In this document: positions 51,326 through 61,421 of the stretch, piece after piece
How positions within the stretch are numbered: the first letter of the stretch is position 1
How the letters are laid out: each line of letters opens with the position of its first letter
Assembly (NCBI GenBank): GCA_003210795.1
Contig: QCUJ01000001.1
Location: 1 to 64,000 of the forward strand
Direction of reading: 5' to 3'
Length of the DNA stretch: 64,000 nt
From: Synechococcus sp. AG-679-B05
GTDB taxonomy: Bacteria; Cyanobacteriota; Cyanobacteriia; PCC-6307; Cyanobiaceae
Position numbers and translations under genes: made by a program
Notes under the pieces: model-generated
Told to the model about the DNA's origin: nothing
Database searches by the model: none
The model's input: only the letters and a program-made list of their open reading frames with translations

Positions 51326-52441
51326 TTGGTATCGATGGCGGGTAGCAAATGGTCTGCGGTGGAGGGGATGGCAGCTGCTACTGCTTCCCGGGTTGCCGTC
51401 ATCGGTGCCTCCGGCTATGGGGGGCTCCAGACCATTCGTCTGCTCCAAGGGCATCCCTCTCTCTCCGTCTCATTTCTGGGTGGTGAGCGCAGCGCCGGGC
51501 AACGCTGGAGTTCGGTGTGCTCCTTTCTGCCGCTTCCGGATGATCCGCGCATTGAATCCGCCGATCCTGACCGCATCGCAGAGGCGGCCGATTTCGCTGT
51601 TCTCAGCCTCCCCAATGGTCTGGCCTGTAAAATGGTTCCCCAGCTCATTGAGCGGGGGGTCCGGGTTGTCGATCTGTCAGCTGACTTCCGTTATCGCTCT
51701 TTAGACCAGTGGAAACAGGTCTATGCCCAGGAGGCCAAGGGCCTTCAGCGCAACGATGCAGATCTCTGTCGCAGTGCCGTCTACGGCCTTCCTGAATGGC
51801 ATGGTCCCGCCATCGCTGAGGCATCCCTGGTGGCTGCTCCGGGCTGTTTTCCCACTGCGAGCCTGCTGCCGCTGCTTCCGTTCCTGAAACAGGGGCTGAT
51901 CGATACCGATGGAATTGTCATCGACGCCAAGACCGGCACCTCCGGCGGCGGGAGGGTTCCGAAGGAGGCGATGTTGCTGGCAGAGGCCTCGGAGTCAATC
52001 GCTCCCTACGGCGTGATTGGCCATCGCCACACGTCCGAGATTGAACAGATGGCCCAGGACGTGGCCGGTCAGGAGATTCAGCTTCAATTCACACCGCATC
52101 TGGTGCCGATGGTGCGGGGTCTGTTGTCGACCGTTTATGCCCGGCTACGCGACCCAGGTCTGACGGCGGAGGACTGCACCACGGTTCTTGAGGCCGTGTA
52201 TCGGCATCATCCCTGTGTTTCGGTGCTTCCGGTGGGGACGTATCCCGCCACCAAATGGGCTCGAAATAGCAACCGGGCTTTGCTTTCTGTTCAGGTGGAC
52301 ACCCGCACCGGCCGGCTCATCTTGATGAGTGCCATCGACAATCTGATCAAGGGTCAGGCCGGGCAAGGGCTTCAGTGCCTCAACCTGATGGCAGGACTGC
52401 CATCGGAAACCGGGCTACCCCAACAGGGGTTCTATCCCTGA
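51326..52441 (+). CDS. argC: N-acetyl-gamma-glutamyl-phosphate reductase
   Basis: VAVIGASGYGGLQTIRLLQGHP, VAAPGCFPTASLLPL, DAKTGTSGGGR. Confidence 0.96.
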   Translation: MVSMAGSKWSAVEGMAAATASRVAVIGASGYGGLQTIRLLQGHPSLSVSFLGGERSAGQRWSSVCSFLPLPDDPRIESADPDRIAEAADFAVLSLPNGLACKMVPQLIERGVRVVDLSADFRYRSLDQWKQVYAQEAKGLQRNDADLCRSAVYGLPEWHGPAIAEASLVAAPGCFPTASLLPLLPFLKQGLIDTDGIVIDAKTGTSGGGRVPKEAMLLAEASESIAPYGVIGHRHTSEIEQMAQDVAGQEIQLQFTPHLVPMVRGLLSTVYARLRDPGLTAEDCTTVLEAVYRHHPCVSVLPVGTYPATKWARNSNRALLSVQVDTRTGRLILMSAIDNLIKGQAGQGLQCLNLMAGLPSETGLPQQGFYP

Positions 52442-53091
52442 CGCCAGACAGGAATCATCGCGTTGATCGCTTCCGGCAGAAGGCGATGTTCCGCTTGATG
52501 AACCCTCTCCGACAGGGTTGCGTGAGTGTCCTTCTCCTCCACAGGGACAGCGGCCTGGGCAAGGATCGGACCCCCATCCAGCTCAGCGGTCACCAAATGC
52601 ACGCTGCACCCGGTGATCTTCACTCCGGCAGCCAGTGCCTGACCGATTCCATCGAGACCCTTGAAGCTCGGCAACAAGGATGGGTGAATGTTCACCAGTC
52701 GATCGGCAAAACCGTTGATCAGCACGGGGGTGACGATCCGCATCCAGCCCGCCATCACAATCACCTCAACGGCAGCGGATCGAAAGCAGTCCACCAAGGC
52801 CTGATCGAGACGCTCGCGCTCCCTCAGAACCCGGTGATCCAGCACCGTGCATGGAATACCAAGTCGTTGGGCCCGCTGCTGAGCTCCGCAGCCTGGGTTG
52901 TTCACCACCAGCAGCCTGATCTCCGCAGCCAGAGTTCCGGCATCAATCGCCTGAGCCAGCGCCTCGAAATTGCTTCCGTTTCCAGACGCCATCACGCCGA
53001 TGCGCAGAGGGGTCTGGTCGGATTGATTCTGCTGGCTAGGGTCTGAAAAAGCGGGCATCCGGCTCATGTCCCATCTGTCCATCCTGCCCAC
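52432..53091 (-). CDS. purN: phosphoribosylglycinamide formyltransferase
   Basis: RIGVMASGNGSNFEALAQAI, MAGWMRIVTPVLINGFADRLVNIHPSLLPSFKGLDGIGQAL, GCSVHLVTAELDGGPIL; start ambiguous. Confidence 0.95.
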   Translation of the reverse strand: MGRMDRWDMSRMPAFSDPSQQNQSDQTPLRIGVMASGNGSNFEALAQAIDAGTLAAEIRLLVVNNPGCGAQQRAQRLGIPCTVLDHRVLRERERLDQALVDCFRSAAVEVIVMAGWMRIVTPVLINGFADRLVNIHPSLLPSFKGLDGIGQALAAGVKITGCSVHLVTAELDGGPILAQAAVPVEEKDTHATLSERVHQAEHRLLPEAINAMIPVWRQG

Positions 53092-53413
53092 CGTTTACAC
53101 CCGTGCGGATCTGCTCGAGGCTTCGCTGCGTGATGAAGGCTTCAACGTTGTCGTTGGCGGATTAATGGCTCGTTTCGGCAGCGATCCCTTGTTGGTGGAT
53201 CTGTTGGCCGGGCTCGAAGATTCCCCTTCCCTGGGATGGATCGTCGGCAGCGACGGAGTTTTAACCATGGTGGGAGATCTCCAGCGGATCGCACGGCACC
53301 ATGGTCTGGAGGGAAGGCTGCAACGGGTTGCCCGGCGTTATGCCCTGCGTTCGGCAGTGGATGCTGCTGAACAGTTCACACCCGGAACTCAGGTGATGCT
53401 GGAGCCGTCCTGA
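53066..53413 (+). CDS. DUF1257/Ycf35-like protein
   Basis: MSHLSILPTVYTRADLLEASLRDEGFNV...LGWIVGSDGVLTMVGDLQ...RVARRYALRSAVDAA. Confidence 0.6.
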   Translation: MSHLSILPTVYTRADLLEASLRDEGFNVVVGGLMARFGSDPLLVDLLAGLEDSPSLGWIVGSDGVLTMVGDLQRIARHHGLEGRLQRVARRYALRSAVDAAEQFTPGTQVMLEPS

Positions 53414-53426
53414 TGCGTCGGTTCCT

Positions 53427-55112
53427 GTGAACATCAATCTGGACCTGCGCCGGGCGCAGGTCCAGTCGATTCTGGTCAGCCTCGAGTGGACACCTCTCGT
53501 AACGCGTCAGGTTCTGCAGTTCCCGCTGTGGACCCCAGGTTCCTACACGGTGCGTGATCCAGCGCAGCACCTCAACAGTCTTGAGCTTCGATCCTCCGCC
53601 GGTGTGCAGCCGCTACAGCGGCTCACGCCCAACCGCTGGCTGGCTGATCTCCCTGATCTTTCACCGCTGCGCCTCACGTACCAGCTGGAGGCCAGGGATC
53701 TCACCGTGCGGACCGCTTATCTGGATTCCGATTTCGCGTCCCTCAGCCCAGCTGCAGTGGTGATGGAAGTTGAGGGGTTTCGCTGGGAGCAACACTTCCT
53801 GTCCCTGACCATTCCGGATCACTGGACTGGTCACTGCCCTCTGCCATCAAACGACAGCGGCTGGGTCGCGTCCGATTTCGATGCGTTGATCGACAGCCCC
53901 ATCCACGCAGGGCCTTTCACGGCCCGTTGCTTTGAAGTGCAAGGGCATCGCCATGAACTTCTTCTCATCGGTGAACCACCCCACGGTTGGCCAGCAACCT
54001 TCCAAGCGGATGTTGAACGGGTGTGCGAAGCCACCTGCATGTTGATGGACACTCCACCGCCAGCGGGAGATCGCTATCAGCTTGTGATTCAGATGCTCGA
54101 CAGCGGCTACGGCGGTTTGGAGCACGATCACAGTTCGGTTCTGCAGTTCAACTGGGCCGGTCTTGCCAAGAAGGATGGCTACCGACAACTGCTTCAGCTG
54201 GTGGGCCATGAATATCTCCACCAGTGGAATGTTCGGCGACTTCGACCCATCGAATATCGCCCTTATGACTACGGGCGTTCCATCGTCAGTGAAGGGCTCT
54301 GGTTCGCTGAGGGAATCACAAGCTATTTCGATCTGGCCTTGCCGCTGATCGCCGGTTGCAGCGACCGCTCGATGCTGATCAAAGATCTCGGGGAGGAGTT
54401 GTCACGGGTGTTGATGACCCCCGGTCGACGGCTTCAGTCCCTTTCGGACAGCGCTCAGGAAGCCTGGATCAAGCTCTACAAGTCCTCGGTGGTTTCGCCT
54501 GATAGTCAGGTCAGCTATTACCGCCTGGGAGCAGCCACGGCGTTTTGTCTCGATGTTCGCCTTCGTGCTGTTGGCAGCTCGCTTGCTGATTTGCTTCGCA
54601 GCCTCTGGCAGACCCACGGCAAAAACCATCGCGGCTTCCACCGCCGTGATCTGGCTGCATGGCTCAATCCATTGGAACCCCAGCTGGCCATCGATCTCGA
54701 TCTCTGGCTGGATCAAACCGATTCGTTGCCTCTGCACAACTGCCTCGCCATGATCGGTGCCCGTCTTGATCCCGTACCACTGCGACATCCCCTCCATGGA
54801 CTCACCCTCGCCGACAGCAACGGTCGTGTGGTGGTTCGTCGGGCCGCCGCAGACAGTCCCGCTCGTGCATCAGGGCTGGTTCCCGGCGATGAATTGATCG
54901 CTGTCGACAGCCGCCGACTGCACAGCTCCGAAGATCTTTCTCTCCTGTTGAGTGTCGACTGTCCCGCAACAATCACCTATGCCCGTCGTCGTTGCGTCGC
55001 CGAGACCCAGTTGACCGCAACTCAGGGGGTTGATCGTTGGACCCTGGGCTTGGAGTCAGGGGCCAGCCCTGAGCAACAGGACCTGAGAGAGCGATGGTTT
55101 CGCTTCCTCTGA
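53427..55112 (+). CDS. M61 family (glycyl aminopeptidase-like) protease with PDZ domain
   Basis: LVGHEYLHQWNVRRLRP (HExxH), GLWFAEGITSYFDLAL, C-terminal PDZ-like segment. Confidence 0.9.
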   Translation: MNINLDLRRAQVQSILVSLEWTPLVTRQVLQFPLWTPGSYTVRDPAQHLNSLELRSSAGVQPLQRLTPNRWLADLPDLSPLRLTYQLEARDLTVRTAYLDSDFASLSPAAVVMEVEGFRWEQHFLSLTIPDHWTGHCPLPSNDSGWVASDFDALIDSPIHAGPFTARCFEVQGHRHELLLIGEPPHGWPATFQADVERVCEATCMLMDTPPPAGDRYQLVIQMLDSGYGGLEHDHSSVLQFNWAGLAKKDGYRQLLQLVGHEYLHQWNVRRLRPIEYRPYDYGRSIVSEGLWFAEGITSYFDLALPLIAGCSDRSMLIKDLGEELSRVLMTPGRRLQSLSDSAQEAWIKLYKSSVVSPDSQVSYYRLGAATAFCLDVRLRAVGSSLADLLRSLWQTHGKNHRGFHRRDLAAWLNPLEPQLAIDLDLWLDQTDSLPLHNCLAMIGARLDPVPLRHPLHGLTLADSNGRVVVRRAAADSPARASGLVPGDELIAVDSRRLHSSEDLSLLLSVDCPATITYARRRCVAETQLTATQGVDRWTLGLESGASPEQQDLRERWFRFL

Positions 55113-56020
55113 TCCAGCGTTTCGCTGACGCGACCCGTTGCTGGAGACAGCGACGCTCAGTTGTCATTGTTGCTGTACTCAGCAGCTCATGTCTTCTGGT
55201 GCTTGCCGGTTGGACCTTTGCGGATCGTCGTCTGGATTCCGGCGCTGGAGATCAACCGTCCCTGCTTGATCTCCTGGACAGTGTTGGTAAAAGGTCTCGC
55301 GATGGGCTGAAGGGTTCACCCTCAGCACCGGCAACCCGTGCCCCGCGTTCTCGTTCCTGGACCTCTCCCCTGGCGCATCAGTGTGAAGGGATCAATCAAA
55401 AAGTTCTCCAGCGTCTTGAGGGATTGCAGAGCCGTTCCTCAACCTGGCGCCGTTCGGTTGAGATTCATCCCACCAATTTCGGTGAACGCGTCCTGCGCGA
55501 TGCCAATGGTCGATCACTGGATGCATCGCCTCGGTTGGTTGTTCTGCACGAAACCGTTTATGGCATGACCTCGGCGATCAACACCTTCCAGACGCCCCAT
55601 CCCAGAGATGAGGATCAAGTCAGCTATCACACGCTGATCGGCCTTGACGGCCAGGTGGTCGATCTGGTTAATCCGCTGAAACGGGCTTATGGAGCAGGCT
55701 TTTCTGCCTTTCTTGGGGAATGGGCCGTCACCAACGGTGCGTTGAAAGGAAGCGTGAACAACTTTGCGCTGCATCTCAGTCTCGAGACACCTTTTGATGG
55801 CGAGAACATGCAGTCGCGCCATTCCGGCTACACCGTTCGTCAGTACGACAGCCTGGCGTTGGTTCTGTCCGGCTGGCTGAACAGCTTCGACCTCCCAGCA
55901 GCGTCGATAACCACCCACCGCCACGTGGATCTAGGTGGTGAACGTTCTGATCCCAGGAGTTTCGACTGGTCAGAGCTGCAACTTCGTCTTGCAGCCCTGG
56001 GGGATCTCTGCCTGAGCTGA
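55094..56020 (+). CDS. N-acetylmuramoyl-L-alanine amidase-like protein
   Basis: LVVLHETVYGMTSAINTFQTP...QVSYHTLIGLDGQVVDLV...THRHVD. Confidence 0.8.
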   Translation: MVSLPLIQRFADATRCWRQRRSVVIVAVLSSSCLLVLAGWTFADRRLDSGAGDQPSLLDLLDSVGKRSRDGLKGSPSAPATRAPRSRSWTSPLAHQCEGINQKVLQRLEGLQSRSSTWRRSVEIHPTNFGERVLRDANGRSLDASPRLVVLHETVYGMTSAINTFQTPHPRDEDQVSYHTLIGLDGQVVDLVNPLKRAYGAGFSAFLGEWAVTNGALKGSVNNFALHLSLETPFDGENMQSRHSGYTVRQYDSLALVLSGWLNSFDLPAASITTHRHVDLGGERSDPRSFDWSELQLRLAALGDLCLS

Positions 56021-56026
56021 GTCCGT

Positions 56027-56824
56027 TCAGATCAGCGTTGTCAGCCGACTGCGTCGACTGCTGTAGATCAAGCCATGCAGAGCAGGATCCTGCATGTAGC
56101 TCAGGACGCGCGTGGGGTAGTCGAGTTTGCCGTTGTGGAGATAGGTCAGCGTTGCGATGGCCTTGGCATCGTCAATCGACCGACTGGCATTGAGCGGCTG
56201 ATCCGTGCGAAGTCCGAGTTGTCCCTTGAGACGGTGAATTTTGCCAACCAGTACCTCCACGTTGAAGGCCGGATTCAGCAGCTGGTTACGGGCCCATCTC
56301 ACTTGAAGGTCGCTGGGTCGTTCCGGCAGGCGCTGCTGGTGAATCAATTCCGTAATCCCAAGCTGAGCGGGGCCCAGGGTTCGGACTAGACCGGAATGGG
56401 CAATGAACGGCAGACCTTCGCCGGGTTTGGAGTGCTGGATCTCATCAAAAAGAATCGCTGTCACCAGCATCGGATTCACCTGTTGAAGCCTGGACTGGCG
56501 AAGGATCACAGGCTTGAGCTGGCGCAACTGGGCCAGGGTGTTGCTCCGGACCGGCTCAATCCGATCCACTCCTCTGGTCACCAGTTGGGCGAAACGGTGC
56601 TGGGGCCCGTGGACGCCAAAACGACGCTTGAGCAGCTCCAGTTCATCTGGAGAGAACTGCAGCGGATCCGTGGCGGAGTCAGCTGCACTGGCGAGATCAA
56701 TCCCACCAGCGGTGGGATTGTCAGGCAACGCTGACAACTTTTGATGCTCCGGAGACCGGATCGGGGAGCACAACGCGGCGATGGCGATGCCCAGTACTGC
56801 GCTGCGGCGCAGGAGGTCTGACAT
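56027..56824 (-). CDS. conserved hypothetical secreted protein (DUF1402/lytic-transglycosylase-like)
   Basis: VNPMLVTAILFDEIQHSKPGEGLPF...TLGPAQLGITELI. Confidence 0.6.
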   Translation of the reverse strand: MSDLLRRSAVLGIAIAALCSPIRSPEHQKLSALPDNPTAGGIDLASAADSATDPLQFSPDELELLKRRFGVHGPQHRFAQLVTRGVDRIEPVRSNTLAQLRQLKPVILRQSRLQQVNPMLVTAILFDEIQHSKPGEGLPFIAHSGLVRTLGPAQLGITELIHQQRLPERPSDLQVRWARNQLLNPAFNVEVLVGKIHRLKGQLGLRTDQPLNASRSIDDAKAIATLTYLHNGKLDYPTRVLSYMQDPALHGLIYSSRRSRLTTLI

Positions 56825-56939
56825 GGAGCTGTGTTGCTGTCCGATGGGAAATCCGACTGAAACTAGCTGTGCTGTCCCATCTGACGGGAAAACGTGTCGA
56901 TCGTCGATACCTTCGAACTAACTGCTGCCGCAGCACCTG

Positions 56940-58538
56940 ATGAGCTTCCCGGATTTCAGCGTCAACGACGCGAAGACACAGTGGAAGCGTCTCTGCGATC
57001 TGCTCTGGTTTCACGATGGGCTGGGCGTCTGGCTTGATGTGAGTCGGATGCGTGTCAATGCAGCGGATTTCGAGCGGCTTGAACCCGGCTTCAAAACGGC
57101 ATTCGAGGCCATGCAGCAGCTGGAAGCTGGTGCCATCGCCAATCCCGATGAGCAGCGCCAGGTGGGTCATTACTGGCTGCGAGCACCCGAACTCGCTCCC
57201 AGTGAAACCGTGGGCAGTCACGTCGCCACGGAAATCGATCAGATCGAACAATTCGGCAAAGATGTTCTGAGCGGTGCCATCAAGGCTCCCTGCGGCAAAC
57301 CTTTCACCGATGTGCTCTGGATCGGCATCGGTGGGAGCGGCCTCGGTCCGATGCTGATGGTGCGCGCCCTGCAACGTCCCAATACAGGAATGCCATTCCA
57401 CTTCTTCGACAATGTCGATCCTGATGGCATGAGCACGGTCCTGGCGGGCCTCGGCGACAGGCTCAAGACCACATTGGTGGTCACCGTGAGCAAGTCCGGC
57501 GGGACGCCTGAACCTCACATTGGAATGGAGCAGGCCCGTCTTCGCCTCGATGCAGTCGGCGGTTCCTGGCCGGAACAAGCTGTGGCGATCACGATGGCCG
57601 ACAGCAAGCTGGATCAGCAGGCCTCTCAGCAGGGCTGGCTGAAGCGGTTTGACATGTTCGACTGGGTCGGTGGTCGCACCAGCATCACCAGTGCTGTTGG
57701 TCTTCTGCCTGCGGTTCTGATTGGTTCAGACATCCGTTCCTTTCTCGCGGGTGCTGCCGAGATGGATGTGGCCACGCGTGTTCCGGACCTGCGCCGCAAC
57801 CCTGCGGCTCTGATGGCGGCTGCCTGGCATGTGGCTGGCGATGGTTGTGGCCGGCGCGACATGGTCGTGTTGCCCTATCGCGATCGCCTCGAGGTTTTCA
57901 GTCGTTACCTCCAGCAACTGGTGATGGAGTCACTCGGCAAGCGCCTGGACCGCGATGGAGCTGTCGTGAATCAGGGCATTGCGGTGTATGGCAACAAGGG
58001 CTCCACCGATCAACACGCCTATGTGCAGCAGCTCCGAGATGGTGTCGACAACTTTTTTGCGACATTCATCGAGGTGCTGGCCGATGTGGCTGATATTCCG
58101 CCGATCAAGGGGGAGTGCTCCGGCGACTTCCTTGGTGGTTTCCTTCAAGGCACCCGCTCAGCCCTCACCGAAGGCGGCCGCCAATCGATGACCATTAGCA
58201 TGCGTTGCTTTGATGAATGTCGACTCGGCGCCCTGATCGCCCTGTTTGAGCGCGCAGTTGGGCTCTACGGCGAAGTGGTCAATGTGAACGCCTACCACCA
58301 GCCCGGTGTTGAGGCTGGGAAGAAAGCAGCTGCAGCAGTTCTCGAGCTCCAGACAAGGGTCGAGGAACTGCTTGCCGATGGTGTCGCCAGAAGCATTGAT
58401 GATCTTGCTCAAACACTCGGTGAAAATTCCGAGGAGTCGATGTTCATGACCTTGCGCCACCTTGTCGGCAACAATCGCGGATATGCGGCAGATGGCGACT
58501 GGGCCGAGCCGATCACGCTGCGCTTCAGAAAAATCTGA
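56940..58538 (+). CDS. pgi: glucose-6-phosphate isomerase
   Basis: FTDVLWIGIGGSGLGPMLMVRAL, VTVSKSGGTPEPHIGMEQARL. Confidence 0.96.
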   Translation: MSFPDFSVNDAKTQWKRLCDLLWFHDGLGVWLDVSRMRVNAADFERLEPGFKTAFEAMQQLEAGAIANPDEQRQVGHYWLRAPELAPSETVGSHVATEIDQIEQFGKDVLSGAIKAPCGKPFTDVLWIGIGGSGLGPMLMVRALQRPNTGMPFHFFDNVDPDGMSTVLAGLGDRLKTTLVVTVSKSGGTPEPHIGMEQARLRLDAVGGSWPEQAVAITMADSKLDQQASQQGWLKRFDMFDWVGGRTSITSAVGLLPAVLIGSDIRSFLAGAAEMDVATRVPDLRRNPAALMAAAWHVAGDGCGRRDMVVLPYRDRLEVFSRYLQQLVMESLGKRLDRDGAVVNQGIAVYGNKGSTDQHAYVQQLRDGVDNFFATFIEVLADVADIPPIKGECSGDFLGGFLQGTRSALTEGGRQSMTISMRCFDECRLGALIALFERAVGLYGEVVNVNAYHQPGVEAGKKAAAAVLELQTRVEELLADGVARSIDDLAQTLGENSEESMFMTLRHLVGNNRGYAADGDWAEPITLRFRKI

Positions 58539-58549
58539 AGCCCTTTGGT

Positions 58550-61123
58550 TCAGGGAACAAGGTTGACCAGTTTTCCCGGCACAACGATGACGCGGCGTGC
58601 AGGTTGTCCATCCAGCCATTTGGAGGCCACCTCGCTGGCAAGCGCCAATTGTTCCAGCGTTGCTTTATCAGCATCGCTGGGAACCTTGATGGTTCCCCTC
58701 ACCTTGCCTTTTACCTGGATCACAAGGTCAACAGTGTCCTGAACCAGTGCCTCAGGATCGAGCACCGGCCAGCTCTGGCGATGGACGCTCTCTGTTCCCC
58801 CCAGCTGGTGCCATAGCTCCTCAGCCAGATGTGGTGAAAAAGGTGCCAGCAAGCGGATCAAGGTAGACAGAGCCTCAACCTGCAACGGTGCACGCAGATT
58901 TCCCAGATCAGCGGCATTGATGGCATTGGTTAGCTTCATCAGTTCCGAGATTGCTGTGTTCAGCTGAATGTCGTCCTGAAGGTCTTCGCTGACAGCGGCA
59001 ATGGCGGTGTGTACCGCACGACGGATGTCTGCCTCAGTCTGGGTGAGAGGGTCGGGTTGTGGTCTTGGCTCAAGGGAGTCGATTTGTCCGGCAGCGGATT
59101 CGACCAGTCGCCAGATGCGTTGCAGAAATCGGAACTGCCCTTCCACATCGGCGTCATCCCATTCGAGATCTTTTTCGGGAGGGGCCTTGAACAGGATGAA
59201 CATCCGGGCCGTGTCGGCTCCGTAACGGTCGATCACCGCAGCTGGATCAACGCCGTTGTACTTCGACTTCGACATCTTCTCGAACAACACCTCCAGTGGG
59301 TCTCCCGTCTCTGGATCCTTCGGTTGATCAGGGTCTGCAACATCGGCCGGGGCCACATAGCGACCAGTGCTCGGATTGCGGTAGGTCGTCCCCTGGACCA
59401 TTCCCTGGGTGAGAAGACGATCGAATGGTTCATTCACATCCAGCAGGCCCCGATCCTTGAGGGCCTTGGTGAAAAAACGGGAATAGAGCAGGTGAAGAAT
59501 GGCGTGCTCGATGCCACCCACGTACTGCTGCACAGGCAACCAGCGGTTTGCTGCCTCTCGGCTGAACGGTGCATCCGTGTTGTGCGGATCGGCGAACCGC
59601 AGGAAATACCAGGAGGAACACATAAACGTGTCCATGGTGTCGGTTTCCCTGCGACCGGGTTTTCCGCAGTTGGGGCATGGCGCATTGACCCACGACTCCT
59701 GCTTTGAGAGCGGTGAGCCACCCTTACCGGAGAGATCGATTCCCCGCGGCAGCTCCACCGGCAGGTCTTCGCGGGGTACAGGCACTGCGCCGCAATCCGG
59801 GCAATGGATGATCGGGATCGGACAACCCCAGTAGCGCTGGCGTGAGATCAACCAGTCCCGAAGCCGATAGGTCACCTTCGCGGACGCCCAGCCTGCAGCG
59901 TCACCCCTCCGTGTGACTTCGGCTTTGGCCGCTGTGGACTCCATTCCATCCAGATCACCGGAATTGATCAACACACCGGCATCAGTCCAGGCTTCGCCAC
60001 TGGAGATCGCAGCCGCCGCTCCCTCCGCTTCGATCACCTGCTGAATCGGCAGGTTGTTGCTGCCTGCAAAGCGGATATCCCTTTGATCGTGGGCCGGAAC
60101 CCCCATCACGGCTCCCGTGCCGTAATCCGCCAGCACGTAATCGGCGATCCAGACGGGCAAGACTTGGTCCGTCAGTGGATTGATCACGCTGGCGCCTATG
60201 GCAACGCCTCGTTTCGGACCATCGTCACTGGTTCGTTCCAGTGCACTGAGCCGGGCGACTTCGGCCTGGAAGTTTCTAACGGCTTCAAGGCATTCCCCGC
60301 TGGTGAGCTGCTCAACAAGGGCATGTTCAGGTGCCAGCACCACGTAGGAGGCCCCGGCGAGTGTGTCGGGGCGTGTGGTGAAAACCGTGATGGGAGTCGC
60401 GTCTTTTCCGACCACCTGGAAGTTGATCTCAGCACCTTCGGAACGACCGATCCAGTTGGCCTGCATGGTGCGAACACGCTCCGGCCATCCCTCCAGTTCA
60501 TCCAGGTCCTGCAGAAGCCGCTCGGCGTAGTCCGTGATGCGAAGAAACCACTGGTTCAGCTGTCGTTGCTCCACCAGCGCGCCGGAGCGCCAGGAACGCC
60601 CTTCGGAGTCCACCTGTTCATTGGCCAGCACGGTCTGATCCACCGGATCCCAGTTCACCGTGGCGTTCTTGCGATAGGCCAAGCCGCCATCGAACAACTC
60701 GAGGAACAACCACTGGGTCCAGCGGTAGTAATCGCTATGGCAGGTCGCCTGTTCCCGATCCCAGTCGATGGACAGACCCAGCTTCTCCAGCTGACCCCGC
60801 ATCTGCTCGATATTGCGGTCGGTCCAGTCGCCTGGATCGATGTTGCGCTCGATCGCAGCGTTTTCCGCTGGAAGTCCGAAGGCATCCCATCCCATCGGAT
60901 GAAGCACAGGTCGGCCGCGCATCCGCTGAACCCGGGCGATCACATCCGTGATCACGTAATTGCGCACATGGCCCATGTGCAGTGTCCCCGAGGGATACGG
61001 AAACATCGACAGGGCGTAGAAGCCGTTGTCGTCGACCGTTTCCGGAGTCGAATCCAGGCCTTCAGCTTTCCAGCACGCCTGCCAGCGCTTTTCGATCTCG
61101 GCAGGGGCGTAACGGCTGTTCAC
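58550..61123 (-). CDS. leuS: leucyl-tRNA synthetase
   Basis: [24 protein letters not shown] (HIGH-like), [12 protein letters not shown] (KMSKS), [15 protein letters not shown]. Confidence 0.98.
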   Translation of the reverse strand: MNSRYAPAEIEKRWQACWKAEGLDSTPETVDDNGFYALSMFPYPSGTLHMGHVRNYVITDVIARVQRMRGRPVLHPMGWDAFGLPAENAAIERNIDPGDWTDRNIEQMRGQLEKLGLSIDWDREQATCHSDYYRWTQWLFLELFDGGLAYRKNATVNWDPVDQTVLANEQVDSEGRSWRSGALVEQRQLNQWFLRITDYAERLLQDLDELEGWPERVRTMQANWIGRSEGAEINFQVVGKDATPITVFTTRPDTLAGASYVVLAPEHALVEQLTSGECLEAVRNFQAEVARLSALERTSDDGPKRGVAIGASVINPLTDQVLPVWIADYVLADYGTGAVMGVPAHDQRDIRFAGSNNLPIQQVIEAEGAAAAISSGEAWTDAGVLINSGDLDGMESTAAKAEVTRRGDAAGWASAKVTYRLRDWLISRQRYWGCPIPIIHCPDCGAVPVPREDLPVELPRGIDLSGKGGSPLSKQESWVNAPCPNCGKPGRRETDTMDTFMCSSWYFLRFADPHNTDAPFSREAANRWLPVQQYVGGIEHAILHLLYSRFFTKALKDRGLLDVNEPFDRLLTQGMVQGTTYRNPSTGRYVAPADVADPDQPKDPETGDPLEVLFEKMSKSKYNGVDPAAVIDRYGADTARMFILFKAPPEKDLEWDDADVEGQFRFLQRIWRLVESAAGQIDSLEPRPQPDPLTQTEADIRRAVHTAIAAVSEDLQDDIQLNTAISELMKLTNAINAADLGNLRAPLQVEALSTLIRLLAPFSPHLAEELWHQLGGTESVHRQSWPVLDPEALVQDTVDLVIQVKGKVRGTIKVPSDADKATLEQLALASEVASKWLDGQPARRVIVVPGKLVNLVP

Positions 61124-61172
61124 GGTTGGACCGAACGGCAGTAAGGCAGAGATCGTGTCACATCCGCAGGTT

Positions 61173-61394
61173 TCAGCCGAGTGAACGGATCACGCAAACC
61201 TGGCGACGGTTGACCAGGGTCGGTCTGCTGCCGGCACTTCGTTCAATCGCCAGAAATTCGGAGTCCTGCCAGATCAGCCGGCCTTCGACACGCTCCGGTC
61301 CTATCACTTCAACACTGATTGGGCTTTGCTCCCTGATCCATGTCTGAAGCAGCCGCACACCCGGCAGACTCGGATCGAGGGGAGAGGTCTCCAT
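61173..61394 (-). CDS. hfq: cyanobacterial Hfq-like RNA-binding protein
   Basis: [64 protein letters not shown]; divergent neighbour of dapF, as in other cyanobacteria. Confidence 0.7.
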   Translation of the reverse strand: METSPLDPSLPGVRLLQTWIREQSPISVEVIGPERVEGRLIWQDSEFLAIERSAGSRPTLVNRRQVCVIRSLG

Positions 61395-61421
61395 AAGATT
61401 CGAATAAGCAAACGGGTCACC

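Noticed and set aside
56721-57578. 285-aa minus ORF opposite pgi
   Set aside because: Shadow ORF of pgi; no recognisable domain.
60083-61144. 353-aa plus ORF opposite leuS
   Set aside because: Antisense shadow ORF in high-GC coding sequence; leuS signatures are on the minus strand.
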